This document shows, piece after piece, positions 6,522 to 13,687 of a stretch of DNA of 13,687 nt (positions are counted from its first letter, which is position 1; each line of letters begins with the position of its first letter). The DNA is taken from the NCBI GenBank assembly GCA_002691085.1, contig NZGX01000013.1, forward strand, positions 1 through 13,687, read 5' to 3'. Origin of the DNA: Rhodospirillaceae bacterium (GTDB taxonomy: Bacteria > Pseudomonadota > Alphaproteobacteria > Rhodospirillales > Rhodospirillaceae). The position numbers and the translations under genes were made by a program. Under the pieces are notes generated by a model. It did no database searches. It saw only the letters and a program-made list of their open reading frames with translations, and was not told where the DNA came from.

Positions 6522-7481
6522 ATGCGTGATCAAGTTTACCCTCACCGTGACCTGCTTGGGATTGAGGGGCTATCCCCTCCAGAAATCATTCATCTATTGA
6601 ATTTATCTGATAGTTATGTCGAGTTAAATAGAAGCTCAGATAAGACATCCAAAGCACTTGAGACTTTAACAATAGTCAATCTTTTTTTTGAAAACTCTAC
6701 TAGAACTAGAACCTCTTTTGAACTTGCAGCATTACGACTTGGCGCAAATGTAATAAATATGCAGATTGGGGATAGCTCCATTTCAAAGGGAGAAACCCTT
6801 ATTGATACCGCGGTAACATTAAATGCAATGCATCCTGACGTTCTTGTCGTTAGGCATCCCCAATCTGGTGCTGTTAAACTTCTATCAGAGAAAGTTAATT
6901 GTTCGGTAATTAACGGCGGTGATGTTAGCCATGAACATCCTACTCAAGCTCTTTTGGATGCTCTTACAATACGAAGACGTAAAAATAAAATTGAAGGTTT
7001 AAAAGTTGCAATTTGTGGAGATGTTGCACATAGTCGAGTGGCTCGTTCAAATTTTTATTTGCTCCTTACCCTTGGAGCCGAGGTTCGTGTAATTGCTCCC
7101 AAAACACTAATACCAAGTTTCTTATCTAATCTAGGAGTAGAAATTTATACTGATATGAGGGAAGGCCTGAAAGACTGTGATATTGTAATGATGTTGAGAG
7201 TCCAAAAAGAAAGAATGGTAGGAAATTTTTTCCCTTCAACAAAGGAATATTTTAGATTCTTTGGTTTAGATAGGAAAAAATTATCCCTAGCAAAACCTGA
7301 TGCATTAATTATGCACCCGGGACCAATGAATAGAGGAGTAGAAATAGATTCTGACGTTGCAGATGATTTTGAAAGAAGTGTTATTAGAGAGCAAGTAGAA
7401 CTTGGAGTTGCTGTGAGAATGGCAGTGCTTAAACTTTTATCAGATAATTTATTAGAAGAAAAAAATAAGAAAGTTAAATAA
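6522..7481 (+). CDS. pyrB: Aspartate carbamoyltransferase catalytic subunit
   Basis: PyrB joins carbamoyl phosphate and L-aspartate to N-carbamoyl-aspartate, the first committed step of pyrimidine synthesis. The 319-residue length is typical. Active-site motifs are complete: S-T-R-T-R (59-63) for the carbamoyl phosphate, S-K-G-E-T with K89, R-H-P (111-113), H-P-T-Q (139-142), the GDVAHSRVARS block (166-176), R-V-Q-K-E-R (226-231) and H-P-G-P-M-N-R-G (265-272). The N-terminal L-L-G-I-E-G-L-S matches alphaproteobacterial homologues, which supports the start at 6522 despite no ribosome site. No pyrI is present. The next gene is a degenerate dihydroorotase, as in other bacteria where such a protein packs onto the ATCase core. 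That gene starts two bases after the pyrB stop. Confidence 0.98.
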   Translation: MRDQVYPHRDLLGIEGLSPPEIIHLLNLSDSYVELNRSSDKTSKALETLTIVNLFFENSTRTRTSFELAALRLGANVINMQIGDSSISKGETLIDTAVTLNAMHPDVLVVRHPQSGAVKLLSEKVNCSVINGGDVSHEHPTQALLDALTIRRRKNKIEGLKVAICGDVAHSRVARSNFYLLLTLGAEVRVIAPKTLIPSFLSNLGVEIYTDMREGLKDCDIVMMLRVQKERMVGNFFPSTKEYFRFFGLDRKKLSLAKPDALIMHPGPMNRGVEIDSDVADDFERSVIREQVELGVAVRMAVLKLLSDNLLEEKNKKVK

Positions 7482-7483
7482 AG

Positions 7484-8797
7484 ATGCTCAACGATAACAT
7501 CGAATTTACTCTATATAAAAATGCACGAATACTAGATCCAGCAAACTCGTTAGACTTTTTGGGATGTATTTTAATTCATAAAGATACAATTCATGCTGTA
7601 GAAAAAGATTTAGATAAAATAAAAATTACTAAAAATACAAAAATAGAAGACTTAAATGGATTATGTGTTTCTCCGGGTCTGGTAGATATAAGGGTTCAAA
7701 TTGGAGAGCCTGGTGAAGAACATAAAGAGTCTATTCTAAGCGCTGTTCAATCCGCTGTTTCTGGCGGGATAACTTCTTTGGTGTGCTTACCAAACACAAA
7801 TCCTGTCTTAGATGACCAAGCAACTGTTGAGTTTGTAAAAAGAAGAGCAGACTCACATAATATGGCAAGAGTCTTTACCTATGGTGCAGCAACAAAAGGT
7901 TTAAGAGGTAAAGAGTTGGCAGAGATTGGTCTGTTAAGTGAATCTGGCGCACTTGCTTTTACAGATGGAATTAAGGCAATAAGTGACGCAAGAATTATGC
8001 ATAAAGTTCTATCCTATGCTTCAACATTTAATTTGCTTGTAGTTCAACACCCCGAAGAAGAGTCATTATCTAATGGAGGTGTAATGAATACTGGAGAAAT
8101 GGCTACTAGACTAGGTCTGCCAGGTATACCTCGTGAAGCTGAAATCATTATGCTGGAGAGAGATTTGCGCCTAGTTGAAATGACAGATAGTCGTTACCAT
8201 GCTGCACACATATCGACTTCAGAGAGCGTAGAAATAATTACTAAAGCTAAAAAGAAAGGATTAAAAGTAACATGTGATACATCTCCTTTTTATTTTAAAT
8301 TAAATGAACTAGCTGTTGGAGATTATAGAACTTTTTCTAAACTTTCACCTCCACTCAGAAATGAGGATGACAGGAAAGCTATAGTTGAAGGATTAAGGAA
8401 TGGAATAATAGATGTGATTGCCAGTGACCACTCTCCCCAAGATCAAGAGAGCAAGAGAATTCCATTTTCTCAAGCAGCATTTGGGGGAAGTGGTTTAGAA
8501 ACATTATTAGCAACGTCATTGGATCTATATCATAATGGAGATCTATCACTGTTGGATATTTTATCTAAAATAACAATAAACCCTTCTAAGTTAATGAAGT
8601 TAGATTCTGGAACATTAAACATTGGAGCACCTGCAGATTTAATTATTTTTGATCCCAATAAATCATGGAGAATTGTAGGTGATAATTTTATTTCAAAGTC
8701 AAAAAATACACCATTTGATGGAATGCCTTCACAAGGTAGAGTTGTTAAAACTATAATAAATGGAGAAATAGTATTTAACTCAATGGATAAAAAATAA
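7484..8797 (+). CDS. pyrC: Dihydroorotase homologue lacking the metal-binding HxH (pseudo-dihydroorotase)
   Basis: The 437-residue amidohydrolase-fold protein is clearly a class I dihydroorotase relative. It has S-P-G-L-V-D (63-68), E-P-G-E-E-H (75-80), Q-H-P-E-E (188-192), Y-H-A-A-H-I-S-T (238-245), S-P-P-L-R (288-292) and I-A-S-D-H-S-P (312-318). The essential D-x-H-x-H zinc motif reads D68-I-R70-V-Q72, so both first-strand histidines are gone. Other differences are SPPLR for NPPLR and HSPQ for HAPH. It is therefore probably not catalytic. Known non-catalytic PyrC-like partners hold the ATCase dodecamer together, and the position right after pyrB fits that role. A working dihydroorotase should be encoded elsewhere in the genome. 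The symbol follows usual annotation; pyrX is used for such inactive homologues. It overlaps plsY by one base. Confidence 0.9.
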   Translation: MLNDNIEFTLYKNARILDPANSLDFLGCILIHKDTIHAVEKDLDKIKITKNTKIEDLNGLCVSPGLVDIRVQIGEPGEEHKESILSAVQSAVSGGITSLVCLPNTNPVLDDQATVEFVKRRADSHNMARVFTYGAATKGLRGKELAEIGLLSESGALAFTDGIKAISDARIMHKVLSYASTFNLLVVQHPEEESLSNGGVMNTGEMATRLGLPGIPREAEIIMLERDLRLVEMTDSRYHAAHISTSESVEIITKAKKKGLKVTCDTSPFYFKLNELAVGDYRTFSKLSPPLRNEDDRKAIVEGLRNGIIDVIASDHSPQDQESKRIPFSQAAFGGSGLETLLATSLDLYHNGDLSLLDILSKITINPSKLMKLDSGTLNIGAPADLIIFDPNKSWRIVGDNFISKSKNTPFDGMPSQGRVVKTIINGEIVFNSMDKK

Positions 8798-9420
8798 TGG
8801 GAATAGAACCAAACTTATCTTTCTTTATTCTAGTAGTTATGTGTGGTTATTTTGTTGGCTCTATCCCGTTTGGCTTTCTTATAACTAAATTATTTTCTTC
8901 AAATGATATAAGAAAAACAGGTTCAGGAAATATTGGTGCAACAAATGTCCTGAGAAGTTCAGGGCCACTTCTAGCAGTAATTACACTCATCCTAGATGCT
9001 GGAAAAGGATTTATCGCTGTAATTATTGGAACCAATATTATTGGAATTTACTCTATTCAAGAAGCTTCACAAATTGGCGGTTTAATTGCAGGAGCAGGTT
9101 CTGTTTTAGGGCACAATTTCCCTCTTTGGTTAAGATTCAATGGAGGTAAAGGCGTTGCTACAACATTAGGAATGATGATTAGTTCAGTACCACTTGTTGG
9201 TTTTATGGCTTGTGTTATATGGATATGTATGGCAATTATTTTTAGATACTCTTCGGTTGCTGCATTAATTGCACTTGCTACTTCCCCAATTTTTGCATTG
9301 ATTTTAGGTATGAAGAATCCAGCTCTAATGTTTTTAGCGCTTGCAATACTGGGCTGGGTAAGGCATTGGAGTAATATAAATAGATTGATTAAAGGTGATG
9401 AGCCCCATATAGGTAAATAA
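8797..9420 (+). CDS. plsY: Acyl-phosphate:glycerol-3-phosphate acyltransferase
   Basis: PlsY transfers an acyl group from acyl-phosphate to glycerol-3-phosphate in the inner membrane, the first step of phospholipid synthesis, with PlsX supplying the donor. The 207-residue polytopic protein shows the family's three conserved loops: G-S-G-N-I-G-A-T-N (42-50), G-H-N-F-P with the glycine-rich F-N-G-G-K-G-V-A-T (105-122), and the C-terminal H-W-S-N-I-N-R-L-I-K-G-D-E (190-202). N-terminal G-S-I-P-F-G (21-26) is also typical. Hydrophobic segments at about 8-30, 58-78, 93-105, 128-149 and 153-186 account for the membrane spans. The ATG overlaps the upstream stop as TAATG, and topA follows the stop with no gap, so expression is probably coupled to both. 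Confidence 0.97.
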   Translation: MGIEPNLSFFILVVMCGYFVGSIPFGFLITKLFSSNDIRKTGSGNIGATNVLRSSGPLLAVITLILDAGKGFIAVIIGTNIIGIYSIQEASQIGGLIAGAGSVLGHNFPLWLRFNGGKGVATTLGMMISSVPLVGFMACVIWICMAIIFRYSSVAALIALATSPIFALILGMKNPALMFLALAILGWVRHWSNINRLIKGDEPHIGK

Positions 9421-12066
9421 ATGAATCAGATTGTAATAGTTGAATCCCCAGCAAAAGCAAAAACTATAAATAATTACCTTGGAAAGAACTTTATAGTTCT
9501 TGCGTCATATGGCCATATTAGAGATCTCCCTAATAAAGATGGATCAGTAAAGCCTGATGAAAATTTTTCTATGGACTGGGAAGTCTCTGATAATTCAAAG
9601 AGCAATCTTAAAGCGATTGCTGATGCTGCAAAAAATGCAAATGAAATATATCTTGCTACTGATCCCGATAGAGAAGGAGAAGCTATCTCTTGGCATGTTT
9701 TAGAAGAACTGAGAAATAGAAAAATTTTAAAAGATAAAAATGTAAAAAGGGTAACCTTTAATGCAATAACAAAGAATTCAGTACTTGAAGCTATGAAAAA
9801 CCCTCGGGGTTTAAATATGGAACTTATAGATGCATATTTAGCGAGAAGGGCTCTTGATTATCTTGTCGGATTTAAACTTTCTCCTGTCTTATGGAGAAAA
9901 GTACCCGGAAGCAAGTCTGCTGGAAGAGTACAGTCTGTTGCGTTAAGACTTGTCTGCGAGAGAGAGCTTGAAATAGAAAAGTTTATACCAAAAGAATACT
10001 GGGATATAAGTGTTGAATTAGAAAATGAAAAGAATAAGAAATTTAAAGCTAAGTTAACTCAATTAGATAATAAAAAGTTAGAAAAATTCTCTCTTGCTGA
10101 TGAAAAATCAGCTCAGGAAGCAAAAAAAGTAATTAATGAAAGTAACTTTTGTGTAGAAGATATAATCAAAAAGGAAAAAAAGAGAAAACCTTATGCACCA
10201 TTTACTACTTCGACAATGCAACAGGAGGCTGCAAGAAGACTTTACTTTGGTGCAAAAAAAACTATGGATACCGCTCAGAAACTTTATGAGGGATTTGAAA
10301 TTAAAGGTGAAACTGTTGGTTTAATAACTTACATAAGAACTGACGGAGTACAAATTGACCCCTCTGCTATCCAAGAAATTAGGGACTTCATAAGTAATGA
10401 TTTTGGAGGGAGTTACCTTCCAAAAACACCTATTTTATACAGCTCTAAAGCAAAAAATGCACAAGAGGCGCATGAGGCAATAAGACCAACTGATATTTCA
10501 AGATCACCCGATAGTATGAGTACTATTCTAAACAAGGATCAACTACAACTTTATACTTTAGTGTGGAATAGAACAGTTGCAAGCCAAATGGAATCAGCAA
10601 TCTTAGACCAAGTTTCTGTTGTGATAACCTCAGACGATGCACAAACTAAACTAAGAGCCAGTGGGTCTATGATTAAGTTTGATGGTTTTTTAAAAGTTTA
10701 TGAGGATAAAAAATCTGAGGATAATGAAAACAATAAAGAAAATAATGAAGAAAAAATTCTTCCACCAATGTCTAAAGATGAAAAAGTGAAGGTAAAAGAG
10801 GTAGAACCAAAACAACACTTTACCCAACCACCCCCCAGATATTCTGAAGCAAGTATTGTTAAAGCAATGGAGGAATTAGGAATTGGTAGACCCTCAACAT
10901 ATGCATCAATAATACAGACCATTCAAAATAGAAATTATGTAAGGCTTGAAAATAGAAGATTTATACCTGAGGACCGTGGGAGAGTGGTCACAGCATTTTT
11001 ACAAAACTTTTTTACAAAATATGTTGAATATTCATTTACAGCTGATCTTGAAAATAAATTGGATGAAGTTTCAGATGGGAAGCTTCATTGGAAAGATGTT
11101 CTTACTGAGTTTTGGAGTGATTTCATTAATGCCATTGAGGATACAAGCAAACTAAGAATCACTGAAGTAATAGACACACTAGATGCAATGCTTGAACCTC
11201 ATTTATTCCCTAAAGATAAAGACAACCCTAATCCCAGAAATTGCCCTACATGTAAAGATGGGATATTGTCTCTTAAATTTGGCAAGTTCGGTGGCTTTAT
11301 TGGATGTAAAAACTATCCTTCATGTAAATATACACGTCAACTTTCAAATAGTGACAATGCTAGCTCTTCTCTAGATTTACCAAAGATATTAGGAAAAGAT
11401 CCAGAAACAAAACTAGATGTGATATTGAAGTTAGGACCATATGGATTATATATCCAGCTAGGAGAGGAACAGGATTTAAATAAAGAAGAGGAGGAAAAAG
11501 AAAAAGAAGAAGAGAAAGTAGAAGAAAATAAGGAAGCTAAAACTAAAAATAAAGAAAAGAAGAAAAAAAAGACTAAAAGAAAAATTAAACCTAAGAGATC
11601 AGCGGTTCCAAAGGGAACAGACCCATCAACTATTGAGCTTGAAAAAGGTCTGAAAATTTTATCTCTTCCTCGTGAAATTGGGAACCACCCAGATAGTGGT
11701 GAATTGATCCTGGCTGGTATTGGACGCTTTGGTCCATACTTAAAATATGGAGATGCATATCAATCAGTTCCACCTGACGATGATATATTGGATTTAGGAC
11801 TTAATAGAGCTGTAACAATTATAGAAGAGGGTAAAAAGAAAAAAGGCAGTAGAAGAGTTGCATCTTCTAAAACACTGGGAAATCATCCCAAAGGGGATAA
11901 GCCGGTAATGCTTAAAGAAGGAAGATATGGACCTTACGTAGAATACAAAAAGGTTAGGGCAACAATTCCAAAGGATATTGACAAAGAAACAGTTTCTCTT
12001 GAATTTGCTATTAAGCTGATAGAAGAAAAAGAAATTAAGCAATCAGAAAAAAAGAAAAAAAAATAA
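9421..12066 (+). CDS. topA: DNA topoisomerase I (type IA)
   Basis: TopA relaxes negative supercoils by passing a strand through a transient break, with a 5'-phosphotyrosine link. The 881-residue protein begins with the Toprim domain: V-E-S-P-A-K-A-K (7-14) with E8, and D-P-D-R-E-G-E (81-87) with the Mg-binding acids D81, D83, E85. The catalytic tyrosine is Y304 in T-Y-I-R-T-D-G, with R306 next to it. G-I-G-R-P-S-T-Y-A follows further on. One zinc ribbon is visible with C608, C611, C629 and C635. Three C-terminal Topo_C repeats around G-R-F-G-P-Y-type motifs follow. Two low-complexity stretches stand out: an Asn/Glu/Lys loop after about residue 423, and a Glu- then Lys-rich insert at about 685-725. 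The tail ends in five lysines. It starts directly after the plsY stop codon. Confidence 0.98.
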   Translation: MNQIVIVESPAKAKTINNYLGKNFIVLASYGHIRDLPNKDGSVKPDENFSMDWEVSDNSKSNLKAIADAAKNANEIYLATDPDREGEAISWHVLEELRNRKILKDKNVKRVTFNAITKNSVLEAMKNPRGLNMELIDAYLARRALDYLVGFKLSPVLWRKVPGSKSAGRVQSVALRLVCERELEIEKFIPKEYWDISVELENEKNKKFKAKLTQLDNKKLEKFSLADEKSAQEAKKVINESNFCVEDIIKKEKKRKPYAPFTTSTMQQEAARRLYFGAKKTMDTAQKLYEGFEIKGETVGLITYIRTDGVQIDPSAIQEIRDFISNDFGGSYLPKTPILYSSKAKNAQEAHEAIRPTDISRSPDSMSTILNKDQLQLYTLVWNRTVASQMESAILDQVSVVITSDDAQTKLRASGSMIKFDGFLKVYEDKKSEDNENNKENNEEKILPPMSKDEKVKVKEVEPKQHFTQPPPRYSEASIVKAMEELGIGRPSTYASIIQTIQNRNYVRLENRRFIPEDRGRVVTAFLQNFFTKYVEYSFTADLENKLDEVSDGKLHWKDVLTEFWSDFINAIEDTSKLRITEVIDTLDAMLEPHLFPKDKDNPNPRNCPTCKDGILSLKFGKFGGFIGCKNYPSCKYTRQLSNSDNASSSLDLPKILGKDPETKLDVILKLGPYGLYIQLGEEQDLNKEEEEKEKEEEKVEENKEAKTKNKEKKKKKTKRKIKPKRSAVPKGTDPSTIELEKGLKILSLPREIGNHPDSGELILAGIGRFGPYLKYGDAYQSVPPDDDILDLGLNRAVTIIEEGKKKKGSRRVASSKTLGNHPKGDKPVMLKEGRYGPYVEYKKVRATIPKDIDKETVSLEFAIKLIEEKEIKQSEKKKKK

Positions 12067-12076
12067 TAAGTAAGAA

Positions 12077-12095
12077 GATATCAAAATAGGATATC
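12077..12095. repeat. Small perfect hairpin after topA
   Basis: GATATC at 12077-12082 and GATATC at 12090-12095 form a six-base-pair stem with a seven-base loop, 11 bases after the topA stop. No run of T follows on the plus strand, so it is not a standard intrinsic terminator. It may trim or protect the 3' end of the pyrB-topA transcript, or be chance in AT-rich DNA. The remaining bases up to rnr are AT-rich with several TATA-like words but no full promoter I can defend. Confidence 0.25.
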
Positions 12096-12174
12096 ATAGA
12101 CCCTATAAATATTATTTATCTATAATAATAAGTAAATTTATTAAACTACCTATAAAATATATTTGTAAACCTTG

Positions 12175-13687
12175 ATGAGCAGAAAATATAAAAAAAAGTT
12201 AAGAAAATATTCTTATCAACCAAATACAGTGAGGATTGATGATGAAATTATTGGAATCGTCATAAAAAAAAACAAAAATTCAGTTAGTATTATACCTGTA
12301 GATAGAAAAATAAGAAAAGTATTTAAAATTAAAAATCAAAATAAAGCAGTAAAGATCGATGATCTTGTTCGCATAAAGAAGAATACAAAAGAAGAGGTAG
12401 ATAGATTTAATATTGAATTAATTGAAACTAATGCCTTAGACAAGCCTCTATCCAATATATCAGTTCATAAAAATAAAATTCCATACGAATGGCCCGATAA
12501 TGTAATAGAAGAATTAAAAGAAATTAAAAATTTTAACACGGTGGATAGAGAAGACCTTACAGGTATTCCTTTAATTACTATAGATGGTGCTGATGCAAAA
12601 GACTTTGACGATGCAGTTTGGGCAAAGAAAACTGAAAATGGTGAATGGCACCTCATAGTTGCAATAGCCGATGTATCATTTTATGTACAACCGAATTCTA
12701 GTCTAGATAAAGAAGCCTTAAAAAGAGGAAACTCTACATATTTCCCAGATCAAGTAATCCCTATGTTGCCTGAATTATTATCTAATAATTTGTGTTCATT
12801 AATAGAAGATAGAAAAAGGCCATGTCTTGCAGTGCATATTTACATAAACCATTTGGGAGAAATTATTAAATATAATTTTTCTCGAGCTGTAATTAAATCG
12901 AAGGCAAGGTTGACGTATGAACAGGTACAAAGCGCTTATGACGGTAAATCAGAGGATGTTCCAAAAGAGTTTTTAGCAGATATAATAAGACCATTATATG
13001 AAGTCTATGAAATACTTCATCAGAACAGAGTAAAAAGAGGCTCACTTGAGTTAGAAATACTTGAGAAAAAGATTATGATAAATAATTCAAACAAAAGTAT
13101 CTCGGTTAAAAATGTCAGAAAATATAAAAGTCACAAAATAATAGAAGAGCTAATGATTACTGCAAATATTGCTGCTGCTATGGAATTAAGTTTAAAAGAG
13201 ACACCTTCTATATATAGAATTCATGAGAAACCTGACAGCGAAAAACTTAAGTTGATTGACAAAATATTTGATTCATACAACCTAGGTCTGTCAAAGAAAA
13301 AAAATATTACCCCTCAGGACTTTAACAAAATTCTTAATCTAGATACTAATCTTTCTGATATACTGATTAAAAATCTTATACTTAGGTCCCAATCACAAGC
13401 AAAATATAATAATGAAAACTTTGGTCATTTTGGTTTAGGGATTTCTCACTATACTCATTTTACTTCTCCAATCAGAAGATATTCAGATTTAATGGTTCAC
13501 AGACAGTTATTAAATCAGTACAAAAATATTGAATTAGAAAATTATGAAACAAATAATAAAGAAATAGCAGATTATATCTCTTTTACAGAAAGAAGGTCAG
13601 TAGATGCTGAAAGAGAGACATATGATAGATATGTCGCAAAGTTATTATTTAAGAAGAAAGGCTCAATATTTAAATCATATATTAATG
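12175..13687 (+). CDS. rnr: Ribonuclease R, 3'-truncated by the window edge, short N-terminus
   Basis: RNase R is a processive 3'-5' exoribonuclease that degrades structured RNA. The frame stays open from ATG 12175 to the last base (504 codons). After a basic start, residues of about 15-75 resemble the second cold-shock domain. The RNB catalytic domain shows I-D-G-A-D-A-K-D-F-D-D-A-V (136-148) with D137, D143, D145 and D146, Y-F-P-D-Q-V-I-P-M-L-P at about 188-198, and H-F-T-S-P-I-R-R-Y-S-D (428-438). The window ends at the start of the S1 domain. An in-frame TAA at 12166-12168 lies just upstream, so the protein cannot be longer. The E. coli enzyme has about 135 more residues before the active site, so the winged-helix segment and first cold-shock domain are missing here. 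A TTG at 12172 is the only alternative start. No clear ribosome site is visible. Confidence 0.95.
   Translation, partial: MSRKYKKKLRKYSYQPNTVRIDDEIIGIVIKKNKNSVSIIPVDRKIRKVFKIKNQNKAVKIDDLVRIKKNTKEEVDRFNIELIETNALDKPLSNISVHKNKIPYEWPDNVIEELKEIKNFNTVDREDLTGIPLITIDGADAKDFDDAVWAKKTENGEWHLIVAIADVSFYVQPNSSLDKEALKRGNSTYFPDQVIPMLPELLSNNLCSLIEDRKRPCLAVHIYINHLGEIIKYNFSRAVIKSKARLTYEQVQSAYDGKSEDVPKEFLADIIRPLYEVYEILHQNRVKRGSLELEILEKKIMINNSNKSISVKNVRKYKSHKIIEELMITANIAAAMELSLKETPSIYRIHEKPDSEKLKLIDKIFDSYNLGLSKKKNITPQDFNKILNLDTNLSDILIKNLILRSQSQAKYNNENFGHFGLGISHYTHFTSPIRRYSDLMVHRQLLNQYKNIELENYETNNKEIADYISFTERRSVDAERETYDRYVAKLLFKKKGSIFKSYIN

Noticed and set aside
10698..10922. Frames on the opposite strand and in other frames within topA (also 10946-11155, 11183-11374, 11794-12042)
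   Set aside because: They are shadows of the topA coding frame, with composition driven by its A-rich codons and no ribosome sites or domains.

Overview
The window looks like chromosomal DNA of an AT-rich, tightly packed alphaproteobacterium, probably a streamlined marine lineage. G+C is roughly one third by eye. The order pyrB - pseudo-pyrC - plsY - (dprA absent) - topA - rnr, beside a ruvX divergent from gatCAB, is an alphaproteobacterial arrangement. The species cannot be named from the sequence.

Left end (1-1588): the first 1107 bases are the 5' part of a minus-strand gene for an unrecognised multi-pass membrane protein. The frame stays open to the window edge. A 480-base stretch without protein genes follows. 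It holds a possible folded RNA at 1189-1315 (plus strand favoured by G-U pairs) and a tRNA-Ser(GCT) on the minus strand.

Envelope pair (1589-2697): a MAPEG-family membrane protein overlaps a DUF481-type outer-membrane protein that starts at a TTG. The second gene converges on gatB with only three bases between the stop codons.

Translation and housekeeping (2701-6453): gatC-gatA-gatB form a compact minus-strand operon for the amidotransferase that makes Gln-tRNA and/or Asn-tRNA. Divergent from it is ruvX (yqgF), a Holliday-junction resolvase-like nuclease.

Pyrimidine, lipid and nucleic-acid block (6522-13687): pyrB (aspartate carbamoyltransferase), a dihydroorotase homologue that has lost the HxH metal site, plsY (glycerol-3-phosphate acyltransferase) and topA (topoisomerase I) follow each other with gaps or overlaps of 0-2 bases. 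They probably share a transcript from a good promoter that would make a nearly leaderless pyrB mRNA. After 108 bases comes rnr (RNase R), cut by the right edge and missing the usual N-terminal extension.

The points most worth a second look are the candidate structured RNA, the probable leaderless pyrB start, the metal-site-less dihydroorotase, the loss of dprA, and the short N-terminus of RNase R. No CRISPR array, insertion sequence, prophage or defence system is visible.
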